From contig NC_052665.1 of NCBI RefSeq assembly GCF_016802725.1, forward strand, positions 17,304,501 through 17,368,500: a DNA stretch of 64,000 nt, given 5' to 3'. This stretch comes from Solenopsis invicta (Eukaryota; Arthropoda; Insecta; Hymenoptera; Formicidae). Position 1 is the stretch's first letter. Each line of letters opens with the position of its first letter. Below, one piece after another: positions 9,730-22,439 of this stretch. The notes beneath the pieces were generated by a model. It saw only the letters and a program-made list of their open reading frames with translations. It did not search any database and was not told where the DNA came from. A program made the position numbers and the translations under genes.

Positions 9730-12700
9730 GTAAAGTATGTAGAATAAAATAAAGTAGATTTTGTTCCTGTCTTGAATCCTATAGAAGGAGACATGGATAA
9801 ATTACGAAGAAAGTTAAATTGCATTAGAAGTCAATTGCACGAAGCGTCATTTGTATTATTTTATCTTGTGCTACACGACGTAACCTGCAATCTCACGTTA
9901 CCGTACGTTGAAGCATCGCACCGTGAAGGATCGATAGTACGCGCGTCACAGCCATGATCAAGCACGGCCATTTAGACGGCCATTACCCCGATTTTCGCGC
10001 TACGTTTCGCTACTTATTCCTGGTAGACAATGCCAAAATGTTTTCTGGATAACCGTTGGAAGTAAAGAAAACCAGTCGCAACCTGCGATATTACCTGCAC
10101 CGCCACAGAGCTATAAATGCGATCTGGTAAACGTTCACTTGACACCCGGCTCGTTTGCAGAGGCAAAAAGAATACTCGCTTCCATTCGTAAGTTTCTATT
10201 CTTTCTTTCCGTTATGTACCGAAAAAAACCTATTTTCTGCACATTCGCTAAAAATTAAGAGTTTAAACATTGCAATTATTGTTAGAGCATGAGTAATTTG
10301 TACCCTTGTGATACAAATGACGAAATTGTTAAATGCATTTGAAACAAATGCATTTTAATGTTTAATGCAGTATAAATTAAGAAAATAATTAAAATTATAT
10401 TTTAATTGTTTAGCAAGAATAATTTAGCAAAAAGAGTGGAACTAATATTTCGATTTTAAAATGTGAAAAACAATTGTACTAAAAATTATATACAAAGAAA
10501 TACACAGAATAAATTTTTGTGACTCAACATTTTAAACAAAATAATTATGTTTTCTATAAAACAATATTATTTTGTAACTGAAAAATACTTAACATGTGAA
10601 AAATTAACAAAATTTCTTTTATTTAAATAAAATAATTGTTTAATATTCTTTCTGTATTAACATGTAAAAATTTACAAAATAATTTTACGACTTAATAATC
10701 GATATTTAGTAACTATTGTAAAATTGTTGGGTTTCGAAGCTAATATTTTGCGGGATGAACCGTGCAGCGCTCCGACATTTATCCGGGGAATTCAGAAGTT
10801 TCCTATCCAACAGTTAATCCGGTCATCCAACGAGTACGTCGCTTCCCGTGAAATATCGGCTGAGAGTTGATAACAGTTATGTCGTTTGTTTGTCCCATCA
10901 ATCTAAATAGAACTCAATATTTTCGGTAGTTATACAAAAGATTGATTTGTTCCTGAGTACATTTGCTCCTGACAGTTTTTACATTAATTTTTTGCATTTT
11001 AATTTGACTTGAAATTAAGCGGAGACACATTTCTCTTAATTTTTAGATTGATAGTAAAATGCTGCGGTTTATTGCATTGTGGTGCAAAAATATTTGATTC
11101 TTACTTTTACTTTATAAATGAAAGCTAAAGATTACAAAATAATAGTAAGAAATGCCAGACAAGAGAAGAACGGTAATAAATGATCTCTATACAACAAGAT
11201 AGACTAATTAATATCTCTCAGAGCTTGTGTAAGTTTTTCTATCTCTCGTTGGGAAAAATTTATAATTAGTACAATGGTTGTATAACTGTTGGGGAAAGGA
11301 AAGTTAGATTTACTGATGCAGTAACGGCAATTGAATTTCTATCCAGGTTAAAACGCTGTTGACTGCTGCTAAGTTATATATCAGATTAGCTGCAAGACGT
11401 TCATCTCTCCGTCTTTCTCCCACCTGATGTTGATGGATGGGGAAGTGCGAAAGAAAAATTACACTTATACTTTAATAATACGAGGCGGCTTTCCTCTCAC
11501 ACGCCACACAATTATTATAAAAAATTCATCCGACATTTTCCCGATAGTTGTAAACTCTTATCACAAAATTAATAAAACGTTAAAATAAAGTATTTGATAG
11601 TGTCACAACCTAATGTAAAAATGAAATTAACATTTCAAATGTATTTTAATTAAACATTAATTTATCATATATATGTAGTTTCAATCTCAAATTTTAAAAT
11701 TTTTATATTGCTCCATTATACTATAATATCATAATAGGTTGCAATTATCGATGAGAGATCGATACGCGCGCTTTTCTCGGCTCAATTATTGCGCCCTATC
11801 TTATTGAAACTGACGATTTATATAAAAATTACGAGCACACATTCCAGTGATACTTTACGGGGAGAAACACGGAACATTGGCGTATCGTCGCGTTCGCGTA
11901 TATGGACGAAGCTATAAAGCGGTTTATAACCCGTCAAAATTGCACTCCCTTGTATATATATCTTCGTCTACCATAATCCATCTGGCTATGGGCATAGGTT
12001 TCCCGCTTGGAGATTAGGGTCACCTTTCCCAAACTAATTCCTCGCGAATCGATACCTTCTATATTTGCTTTAATCCGAAAGAGCAAAAAAGAGATGAAAA
12101 AAATTAAATTTCGCTCTTCTTTTTATATTAAAATGCAAGCACGATAACTAATTTATATTGATTTTTATTGCGCAATAGAACTGACTCAAGGTATCTAAAA
12201 TTTGCATAATAATTACCAAGTACAGAACCTCTACCTGACTCTGATATAGGAAATGCAGCATACTTGTATTACTCATGTCTATTAGCTTTGATCAACTTCG
12301 CATATAAAACGATAATATTGCAAAAAAAACAAAAAAATATTGATAATACGACATGTAATATTTAAAATATGCAGTATCTCTATTATAATATTTTTTAATG
12401 TCAGATTTTATCAATCTACATTTGACTTTCCTCAGCAAAAATATCGAGAGAATGCTTAAATTTTTTATATATTTTGTTGAAATTAATCTAAGAATTTAAA
12501 ATCACCTCCAATTAACGAAAGAATATATATGCTTTAAATTTCATATCTTTAAATAAGTGCTTCAATGTTTTAGTTAAGCGAGAATCAATTTTATAATAAT
12601 GCAAAATTTGTTATTAGGATTATAGAGTATAATGATAAAACTGTAATGTATAAATCTTGTTAAAATAATACATGAATTTTATTAGCGAGACATTATACGA

Positions 12701-14360
12701 GAAAATCGCTAATAAAATAACAGAATCCCGTAGAGAGCGTAATCCTGCAGCTAGGAGATTAACAGTTGCGTAGATTGTGAATGCATTGGAAACGCGACGT
12801 AGTAATACATCGTAGTCGTAGTTTAAAGTTAAAATGGATTTACGCATTTGGAGTGCTTTTGAAAATTCTACATAATTCTATTTTCTCGGGCAAAGGACGT
12901 CAAGAGTTGCATTTGTCACAATTCGCCGCGTGCTTTTTCTAACTGGCAAATTCGTTTTGCGAAAGTTTTTGGCGAGAAACACAGTCGTCGCAAAATTCAC
13001 GTAATTACATGCGCCAAGCGGGAAATTGTAATTGTCAAGTACGATTTACTAAATGGGAGTATTTGCAGAATCTGTGTCATTTAACAAGTTTTACCGGCGT
13101 TCCTCTTTTCGTATTTTTCAACGGTTTTATTATCACATAATAACTGTTCTTGACTACAGCAATAGACGTATCAACCTTAATATCTATGCAGCGGAACAAG
13201 AACAAAAGCGATTCAGTTAAGCATCTAGAAATGATGTCTCCCAATTATTAAGATTTAAAAAAGATTTAAACATTTGAATAAGTTTTGGAAACCGCGCAGA
13301 CAAGACGAGAAAATATCCTTTAAGACACACAGTCATAGCTTTCCTTTCGCGTTAATTAAATTAACTGAATAAATTTATTCGACGCTAACGCTTCATCATT
13401 TATTTATTGGGATCAGAGATCGCGAACGGTTTTATCGTGTCACGCAACACTATTCGCGTAACATATAGATATAGACTAACGCGCAATGGTACCTATGTAG
13501 ACCAAGCAATAAAATCCGTTTATAGACTCTTGAAAACCGTAGGTCTCTCACCTAGCCACTGTTACAAGTGGGCTACGAAACATTTATGAACATACGAATC
13601 GTACGATGTTTTCAAATAGTTTTCCGCATTTCAGCTTTTCGATAAACAATATTATGCTTTTACACAAACTTTTACCTGAGCCGAATAATGAATAATATAT
13701 ACTATCTTGTATTATTCCACATAGTAATAAAACAATTTTAGTGTGCAATTCATAGCTCGAAAGCTGCTTATGTGTATTTCATATGATTAATATTATACCT
13801 TTGTCTTTATCTGCATATAATTTTCTAATGATACTGGATACATTATTATAAAATGATTGAATCTTACCAGAGAGATTTTAACACATCTTAAATGGGAAGT
13901 TACGTAAATAAATAATAAATTTATAAATAATTAAAAATTTTTTAAGTGCTTTTTTGTAAATGTTCTATGTATTTTACTTAAACGACAATTATACTCGTGA
14001 GCAAATTAACACGTATAATTAATAGAACAATAACGATGTTTGTATACTTTACAAACATTTCGTTCGGATGAGGTAGGCGCAATTTATGATCAGAAGGATC
14101 CAACAAGCAGTTGATTTCGTTATCTGCACGAAGTGACAAAAACGTGATCCTTCGAGAAGATTTATTGTCTACTTTAACCCTTGCGCAATGATAGGGAGGG
14201 AGTTTAACAAGTATTAAGGGATGTTGCTAAAAGCGAAAAGACTTGACAATTCTTTCTAAAAAAAAGTATGTAAAAAATATAACAATATCGAAGTTACATA
14301 TAGAAGTCCTGCGCAAGATATTTGTAAAGCATTCAAATATAATAAAAAAATAGATTTCTC
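9729..14360. other. AT-rich non-coding DNA
   Basis: No gene recognised. A plus-strand pair of splice-like signals surrounds 27 bases at 10161-10187 (TTTGCAG before, GTAAGT after), but the enclosed 27 bases suggest no family. Slightly GC-richer patches occur near 9.8-10.2, 10.75-10.87, 11.85-12.05 and 12.8-13.1 kb. Open frames of 60-75 codons match nothing. Confidence 0.5.
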
Positions 14361-14368
14361 TGACTCAC

Positions 14369-14420
14369 CGACCTGATGCGCAACGAGCGGAGTTACTCAG
14401 CCACGAAGCTACGATGATTA
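14369..14420 (-). other. Exon-like segment on the minus strand, copy A
   Basis: Read on the minus strand, TTTGTGTGTTGCAG precedes the segment and GTGAGTC follows it, giving a 52-nt exon-like interval. One frame is open (IIVASWLSNSARC...) and two contain stops. The segment and its flank align with 19353-19402. The minus strand also contains TGGCTGAGTAAC, which resembles a Pol III A box, so a decayed tRNA-derived SINE is an alternative reading. Coding status is unproven. Confidence 0.3.
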
Positions 14421-14702
14421 CTGCAACACACAAACATAAGATTTAAAAATTAAAACTGCGCTCAAAATAATAAATATTTCAAAAGTTAATTCTGACAGGC
14501 ACATCGAACTTTTAAAATTTAACTTTCAATTAGATATTCTGTAATCTAATCATATCCGAAAAATATTTTCACAAAATTAAATTTCTATACAGTTGTGTAT
14601 GATTCTTCTTTCTTTAAGTAGGTTAGTAGTTTTAATTTATTAACACAAAATCGAATAAAAAAAGACTATTAATTTTATATAAATAAGATAGGAAATATTT
14701 AC

Positions 14703-14751
14703 CCCATGGTTGCTCCGCTGGGGCCAGATGCCTCTCCCAGGTCCTGTAAAT
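14703..14751 (-). other. Exon-like segment on the minus strand (41 or 49 nt)
   Basis: On the minus strand a T-rich tract and TGTATGTTACAG precede, and GTAAAT follows, a GC-rich segment that stands out from very AT-rich flanks. A second possible acceptor lies 8 nt in, at ATTTACAG, giving 41 nt. One frame reads DLGEASGPSGATMG. I do not recognise this peptide. It lies about 280 bp upstream (minus strand) of the segment at 14369-14420. Joining the two in the frames that stay open gives no recognisable protein. Confidence 0.35.
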
Positions 14752-15507
14752 CTGTAACATACAACAAAAATTATAGCAGCAATCAAAATAATTAATATTC
14801 TAAAGAATAATTATATAGCTCGTTGAATTGTATTCATACTTTAAATAGATATTAATAAAATATAATTTTTTGAAATCGCTTTACAGAATTTTTTATTTAA
14901 ATTCGAAAAGACGATTAAAATCCTTTCTAAAAAAAGGGAATGCCAAGAATATATCGAATATATTGTTGACGCTTTTCCGCGATGCCGATTGATTCTACTC
15001 GCTGCATTAACCTTGTAAGCGGCTGTCATCGCGGAGATCGCGTATTTTGACTATGTATCTGGAGGGATTAATAGCGTGATACTAAATTTGTAATTTGTAT
15101 AAAATTATGTAATATTAAAAGCTTTGTAGAACGCGCCTGTTTTGTCTAGTAATAATAAATAGAAAGAAAATGATGAGAATTCGTTATAGTACTGGGACAG
15201 TCCATAAGTAAGAACCAAAATGTCAAAGATAAGACGTATTTTCATTCGGCGAAAGGGCAAAGGTATACAACAGAAATCGGAAATCCTTGCGTCACGCGTT
15301 TGCTAAAGTGACACATGAATTTATAAAAATCCGCCTCCGTGTATCACGCTGAGAGACCGACGATCTCTCACGTACACGTACACGACAATGCGGATTCCGC
15401 GAATCGCGATCGTACACGGCAGCGTGTTCTCCGTGGCTTTGAATCACTTCTACGACTCGACAATGCGAGCAGAATTGGAAATGCCAAATCCGCCTGCTCC
15501 CTAGGCT

Positions 15508-15527
15508 GTACATATGGGCATATGTAC
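15508..15527. repeat. Palindrome GTACATATG-GG-CATATGTAC
   Basis: Perfect 9-bp arms around GG. CATATGTAC recurs at 15551-15559. It is next to the transposon-like element at 15574. Confidence 0.8.
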
Positions 15528-15573
15528 GGCTCCCGTTATATGTTTACACGCATATGTACACGCCGTACTTATA

Positions 15574-15828
15574 CAGGGTGGTCGGCTTAACGACACCATC
15601 TCGCGGATAATTATATTTCAGTAAGCTTGGCGTATCAGCAGGATCTTTTCATTTCGATTTTAAATGTTATTGGCACTGCGCGAGAATTTTATCTATGATT
15701 CACATAAATAATTCTCTTCCATACCTTTCGTAAACAGAAGAGAAATGTTACATATGCGATAAGAATATCGAAAGACAACGAAATGGTCATATGAAGCTCG
15801 GGAAATCGAAATCAAATCGGCCACCCTG
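15574..15828. mobile_element. Non-autonomous element with CAGGGTGG termini and TA target duplication
   Basis: The left end is CAGGGTGGTCGGCTTAACG; the right end reverse-complemented is CAGGGTGGCCGATTTGATT. Both are flanked by TA (15572-15573 and 15829-15830). The good terminal match is about 13 bases; weaker similarity (ATTTCGATTT) follows further in. The 255-bp body has no coding capacity. TA target and ends of this type fit a Tc1/mariner-class MITE. Confidence 0.7.
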
Positions 15829-15830
15829 TA

Positions 15831-18800
15831 TCTGTTAATATGCATACAGATCTCGGATATAATGCCGTGATATAATACCGGATATCTCGATCGACGGAAC
15901 GGATTTGACGTTCGGCATGGCGCGAGGTATATCTTGCTGCGAGATCTGGATCAAGCAAGGGTTCTCGACTCGAGTAATTAGTAGGTAGTATTCACGTGCA
16001 CGCGTACACGCGCCGATTCACTTGGAATAATCCAAACTACTGAATCCAGGCTGTCATTAGCAATAGGTAAGAACGCACAAATCAAAGATACGGAAATCTC
16101 AAGAAGTGAGCAGCCCATGCTCTGTTATTAAAAACTATTTTATACAAACTCTGACTACATTCTGTATAAATTTCAGATAATTTTTCATGCTTTTGTCGTG
16201 ATTATAAAAAAAAAATTATACGAAACTTCACGTAGTAAACACGTACTTCTCTCTCTCTCTCTCTCTCTTTCTCATAGCATGTCTGTAGCTATATTTGACG
16301 ATTCCGCCTTTAAATCTGATTGCTTATTACAAATTCGACAAAAGAGCCAAGAGCTAGAAAATTTTAATAATATGTAAACTGTCTGTAACCTGTAAAATAT
16401 GTCTCTGACAACAATAAATCATGAATATCTCGTCTATCCATTGTCTCAAATGAGTAATCGCTAGGGTTCGTGATGTAATAGAAGTATATTATATTCCATG
16501 CGCATTTCGGTCAGAATACAGAACACTATTTAGAGAATTTGACGAAATCGATACTGCGGCGCGAATGAGCGGTGGATGAACAGACGTTATGTGCATACAT
16601 ATTTACGTGCACCTTCATTCACGCCGCAAAATATGTACAGCTGCCATAGCCGTACAGAATATGCGATCTCAAATTGAATCTATTCAAGCTTCGATATAAA
16701 AAGTACCGCATTCATTCGACGTTATCTTGAATCAGCGAATCGACCGCGTGTGTTACGCCCTATAGATATTGCATGTTACACAGATAGATGTACAGGCGAT
16801 AGAAACAATTAATTACACCGCTATCCATCAGCGGACGCGGATAAGTGAGATAAATGAAGATTATCAATGAGAACGTTTCACAAAGAATTGTTAAAAAAAA
16901 CAAAAAAAAACAAAAGAACTATGGACATGAACGCTACACGGGCTTAAAATAGAAACACTCGTGTCGTCGTTATTTTAACGACGTTGCAAAATTTGTGATT
17001 GCTTATAAAAAAGAAATGGATCCTTCGTTTGCAAAATTTACGAATTACGGACAGAAAAATCGAGGAATCTTTACGTGGAAGTTCAAGCGATGTAAGCGCG
17101 CATACGAACAAAAACATCCGTTTTTACCAAGCTCTCTAATTAAGCACGATTAATCCCGAAGGTTCAACAGCGCTTCTTATCGCGCATCATGCCATCCCTC
17201 GACTTTTAATAGGAGGTTTGAAAGAACAATGTTGATAATAAATCTAAAAATGTACGTAAGGATATTTTTTCATTACATAAATGGCGAGAATTTTATTCTT
17301 TATCAGTAAATTATAGTTTTTTTTAAATATCTAGCAGTTTATTCTAAAATTATTTCAATGTACGGTTTTGTTAAATTTAAGAAACATGAGGATTGACAGC
17401 AATTATTTTAACTTATAATTTAATTATTTGTATAAATAAGTGTTTTATAATTGTTGATAATACAAGCTGGGTGATTTTTGCCATCAATCGTAACATTAAA
17501 AAAATTTGAAAAACGCTAAATTATAGGGTTGTATTTAAAAAATAATTATTTTTGCTTTAATAAGAAATTTTAATTTTATATTTTAGATCTTCTAAATATA
17601 TATTTAACGTTTTACATTCGTAATTTTCATAATATCTGATATTATTATAATTTCAGTAAAATCATTAATATGCACCAGAACATTGTTTCACGATGGAAAC
17701 TCTCAAGCTCTCGATTCGCACCACTAAAAATCGATTTTTACATTTACGCAATATTAGTTAGATGTCTTATTATAGTCTTCTTTTTTTCCGCAAAAGTTAC
17801 TGTAAAATTATAGTTGTTCAATAATAAATTTAAGTAAACAAAATGTATAATAAATATTCGACTTTCTTGAAATAATCCGAAATCTTTTAAAGTATAACAA
17901 AATAAATAGTATAAAGAAATTTGTACAAATATTACGTAATATTATGTAACATTCACATCTAATTTATCTATATAATTTAATGCTTATGGCTGTGTGTGTG
18001 GTAAATCAAATCGTTGAAAATTTTTACGATGTTGAAATTGTAAAGTGTTATGATTTTAATCTATGTTATAATTTTCAAACGTTACATTTCCAAGAGTAAA
18101 AGTTATCTCAAAGATATCTGTGTACACCGAAGTTATTTTCACCAGTTTATTTCCATTCGACTAAATGGATTTAAATAAGACGGCGAGAGATTTAACGAGC
18201 ATAGAAGGTACGATGCCATTGTTCAAAATTACTGAAGTTGTTCGGGATCTTAAGAACTTTTCCCACTTAAAAAATATAGTTACCGTTTAACGATCCTTAC
18301 TAAAACCTTACATTCAATATTTCTTCATCACAGATTGTTAATACTCCTCCAAAGATTCAACAATATCGACTTTGCCGATGGTAAAGCGTTTAGATGAAAT
18401 ACATTCAGCGAGAAAAAATTAAGAAATTAATATTTTCATTATTAAATACTATAAGAATAAATCTTCACAAATATTAAAGTATGAGATGCTATTACTTAAC
18501 CTTTAGAAAGTTGAAATCGGAATGTCGATTATGAAATCATGGTTATCTTTCAGAAAACGACACCGTCAACTAAACGCGCCGTATCGATTTTCATTCAATT
18601 TAATTCTTTAGACTCCTAAAGCGACGCATTAAATTTTCCAGCGAATCCGAATGTTTTCCAGCAAATGAGATTGAGACAATTAGCATACCGGTTATCTTAC
18701 CAAAGCCTGCGTTATACGCACGGAAGCATTAGCGCGAAAGTCGAAATGTATTAACTACGAAACTACGAACGCTGTTATGCGTAAATTCGCATGAGTAAAC

Positions 18801-19346
18801 ATGCGTGTCGAAGATCCCAGTTTAGGTTTCCGATTAACCTAAGTTCAAACGTCACGTTCGTAAAAGTATATGCGCAGCAATGTGCACAATTAATTGTTCT
18901 CAATGTTCTCACAATCACACTCAAAGGAAATATCCTTCGTCGTCAGCTTGCGTCCCAAAATCCGAAGTAGGCCACGAAAATTGATGGCCAGTGGTGTAAG
19001 TGCCAATGAAAAATCGGTTTCGTTTGAAATTAATCGTTCCCCCGACGCAAATATAACGCAAGGTTTTTACTAAGAATTATCTAGAGACGATAATCGCGTT
19101 TCGATGTAATCTAGGAACATCTTGATTTATATTTATATTAATATGTGATATTAAATCATTAAACGATAACTGAACAGATATGAAATATTCTGCTGGAAAA
19201 ATTCTGGAACGCAATTTGTAATCCATCCCGCGACAAAATATTTATCGAATTTTAAATCTTTTATACAATTAGTTTATGTGAATTTATTTGCCTCTAACGT
19301 AATTTTCACAGATCCGTTATCTCAATTGAAAAAGTTGTTTCATATA
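15831..19346. other. Non-coding DNA with CpG-richer patches
   Basis: GC-richer patches near 15.84-16.03, 16.55-17.2 and 18.55-19.05 kb alternate with AT-rich stretches. No open frame of note and no recognisable motif. A donor-like AATAG|GTAAGA occurs at 16067 on plus, with an acceptor-like CCAG 17 nt before it; this is too little to call an exon. Confidence 0.45.
16249..16268. repeat. (CT)10 microsatellite
   Basis: Uninterrupted CT run ending in TTTCTC. Confidence 0.95.
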
Positions 19347-19352
19347 ACTCAC

Positions 19353-19402
19353 CGACAAATGCGCAATAACAAAGTTACCTGCTGCGTAGATTACATTGAA
19401 AT
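19353..19402 (-). other. Exon-like segment on the minus strand, copy B
   Basis: Diverged copy of 14369-14420 with the same minus-strand signals: TTTGTGTGTTGCAG before and GTGAGTT after. The open frame reads FNVIYAAGNFVIAHLS. Shared blocks with copy A include GTAACT, TTGCGCAT and GTCG, in order, plus the upstream acceptor region. A 2-nt length difference breaks the common frame, which argues against a conserved protein exon. About 320 bp upstream on the minus strand another donor-like site (TTTGG|GTAAGG, exon edge 19726) follows a 69-codon open frame. Confidence 0.3.
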
Positions 19403-19679
19403 CTGCAACACACAAATATAATATCTAAATTAGTGTAATGTTCAAAGTAATTACTATTTAAAAAAATAATTGCTAAACGCAATAGATTGTATATTTAGCC
19501 ATTAAGTAAACGTTTAATAAAATTATTATGTAATTTTCGAGAAAACTCTATTCATTATGTGTAATCCATAGAAGATGTAATAATTGTTACAGAATATTTC
19601 ATAAATAAAAATCTTCCTTGCTTCTTTCTCATTTTCGGAATAAACGATTCAATTAAAGAGAAATAAATGCGGATAAAGT

Positions 19680-20290
19680 TGCTTCGTTGGCGTCAGTTTC
19701 TTCGTTGATTCCTAGACCTCCTTACCCAAATTGTCTGATATAAGTTGTCAGCTGGATTCTCTCGATGCGACATTTTCCGCGTCGTTATCTTCAGAGTCAT
19801 TTGAATAAACGATTCGATTACGTAAAGAGGACTGGGTGATACTTTCGTATGTGATACGACATATAAATATCTGTTAGATTCACCACATCCGAGGTAGCTC
19901 AAGTTGTCAATTCCCTAAGACCCCTTTGACGTGAACACTCGTGAAACGCGGGTAACTGCGATCGCGCGACACTTTATGCGACACTCCCAAAGTTAACGAT
20001 GCCGCTACGCAGCGCGACGAACCTGCTTTACGGTTCGTTTATTCGGTTAGATCGACGACGCGATGGGTACGTTAGTTTCCCCGTCGTTAGAGTACTGAAC
20101 TCTTCAGGGTCTACTGAGCCTCTTCATCACTCCCGAGGTCGTACTTGTAAAGCGGCTATGTTAACGAAAACTCGTATGATTATGGGTACACTTCAAAAAA
20201 CGAATATCGAGCACTTCATCGAGGTAGCAGAATATTTAACGCATTATGAAATCAATGCCAAATGCTTCGCTCAACGCATCACAATTTAAT
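19680..20290. other. CpG-rich island with unrecognised open frames
   Basis: A plus frame of 96 codons (19999-20289) and a minus frame of 69 codons (19693-19902) lie in a GC-richer block. Neither has a recognisable domain, signal peptide or splice context strong enough to call a gene. Confidence 0.4.
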
Positions 20291-20870
20291 CATAAATGAA
20301 AGATTGATGTATTATGTAGATTTACTGTTACATCGACTTATGTAATTAAATTCGATATAATGTACAATATTATGATATTGTTTCGTGTATTGTTTTCTCC
20401 GTATGTTTACACTCTAAGCTTCGTCCATTTGTTAACCCAATATAACGTAAAAGTTATTTTGTGACTCGTGCGTAACGACAAAGTTGTCAACTCCTTTCTC
20501 TCTTAGGGATCATTGCATTCTATTGTATTTCAGCTACGGTCCACATGACGCTATAAACGCTTTGAAGCATTTATTGATTTGGTCAATTCATAAAATTCTT
20601 TGTTTTGATTGATCAATCAAACGCTTTGAATGGCATATTTCACATTACGTTCGCAGAAATATGGTTAATTACAAATGCGCGAAGTATAAATTATTAAAAA
20701 ATCGCGTGATACTTACAAGGTTCAAATTCAAGATAAAATATTTTTTCATATGTTTATGGTATAATTGTTCGTTATTATCAGACCTACTTCCTACAACGTG
20801 CGAAATATTTATCACGAATAAAGAATAAAGAATCATAGTCTCAATATGCTTATAAACCGCGTGAGCAAAT

Positions 20871-21102
20871 GATCGCTTATTGTAGCAATTGTAAGATGTG
20901 CTAATGTTTGATATCGCGTTTCAAGCAACAATACGAAGATGCGTGGAGCCGCTCGTGCGCCGCTACCTACCTGTTTACTCGAGTGTCGGCGTGTGAATGG
21001 TAGTGCGGCGGCCTTGTGTAAGCAGCAGCACGCCATACGCCGTATAAACAAACGCTAAGACCGTGTGCTAGCGAAACTACCGTATTCACGAAATATTTAA
21101 AT
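20871..21102. repeat. Diverged duplicated block, copy 1
   Basis: Aligns with 21792-21978 through ordered anchors: ATCGCTTAT near the start, the exact 14-mer TCGAGTGTCGGCGT (20979-20992) in the middle, and AAATATTTAA near the end. Gaps between anchors differ by up to about 25 bases, so divergence is high. After the 14-mer this copy reads GTGAATGG. Confidence 0.5.
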
Positions 21103-21791
21103 GTCAAGAAACGTAAGGTCATTGCACCAGTCGCCGAACACAATCAGTAAATAACATTGTTTGAGACAAATATTAAAACGTAAGACTTCGAAATAATAAT
21201 AAATTAATTGACCTCTTTAGGTTTAATTTTCATAAAGATGTGATTAAAATATTTTTTTTTTACTTGAAAATGTGATCCTGTGAAACCGTTTTTATTTGTT
21301 CATTGACCAATTCAATTTTTTATTTGCTCATTGACTGCTGTGGAATGACTCTATTAATATAATATTCTTTTTTTGTCTCATTTCAAATGTAACTTTTCCT
21401 TTCATTTCAAATACAATTTCGATGAATCAGTTATTATGAAATATCTCACTCTTTGTTTCACGAACTCGATCCGACAATTCGTGTATTATTACGCGCTCTC
21501 TCTCGATCCGAAATTAGAATCAAACGTGATACAACATATAGAGCGAGACGTACTTATATCATAAAATGCAAAACGCGCTGCTAGAAAATACAATTCGAAA
21601 ACAAATATCGTTAAAGAAATATACGTCGTCCGTAAATAGCGCGCAATAAAATGATAATTTATTGTCGCGTTCGCTGTCGCTCCGATTCCTGTTTTATATG
21701 AGTAAACCGCGCACTCTGCTTTGACAAATACCTGTTGCCTTGATCCACTTACGAGTCGTTAATCGCGAGATTAATTAATTACGCGGATTGT

Positions 21792-21978
21792 TAATCGCTT
21801 ATAATTGCTGGGAATAATCAGGATTATGTCTCAAGATGTAACGCAATGATACGCGCAAAGCGCCTCGTGCTATTGCCTTGTCGAGTGTCGGCGTATAAAT
21901 GGCGACCTTTGATACGCAACACACACGCAATACACAAAGCATTATGTGCCAACCAGTTTACCGATAAAATATTTAATC
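21792..21978. repeat. Diverged duplicated block, copy 2 (with TATAAATGG)
   Basis: Second copy, about 900 bp from the first in the same orientation. The 14-mer is at 21881-21894 and runs into TATAAATGG, a TATA-box-like sequence, where copy 1 has GTGAATGG. No clear initiator at the usual distance and no convincing downstream frame, so promoter function is only a possibility. Confidence 0.5.
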
Positions 21979-22439
21979 GAACATAAAGTTCAGTTTCTTG
22001 CGGTCTTTTAATTTATCATAATTCCGATTTGATAGTGTGATAATGAATGACCTACCATTGCACGTTATATTCAATACTTTCGTTATTATTCATTCATTAA
22101 CATAAATTTATTTCTCAATTATATTTTTATACAATAATTATGTATTTTTTTTTAAATCAAAAAGTTTATATCTTTTAAATTGATTTATTATTCCTCTATA
22201 AATTTTTTTAAGTACCAGGGGAGCAAAATTAATTTTAATAAACAACCTCTCTCTCGCAATTTATTTTAAGTAAATGACTGATGTAAAAAAAAATTGTACA
22301 ACATTTTTATGATTTTTATTTATCGACGTCACTCAATTTCACTTGTCTCGGGATATAAAAATTTGAAAGAGAAAATTACATATAAAAATTGCAAAAACAA
22401 ACTATACAATATAAAAAAAAAACAGTAATAACAAATTAT

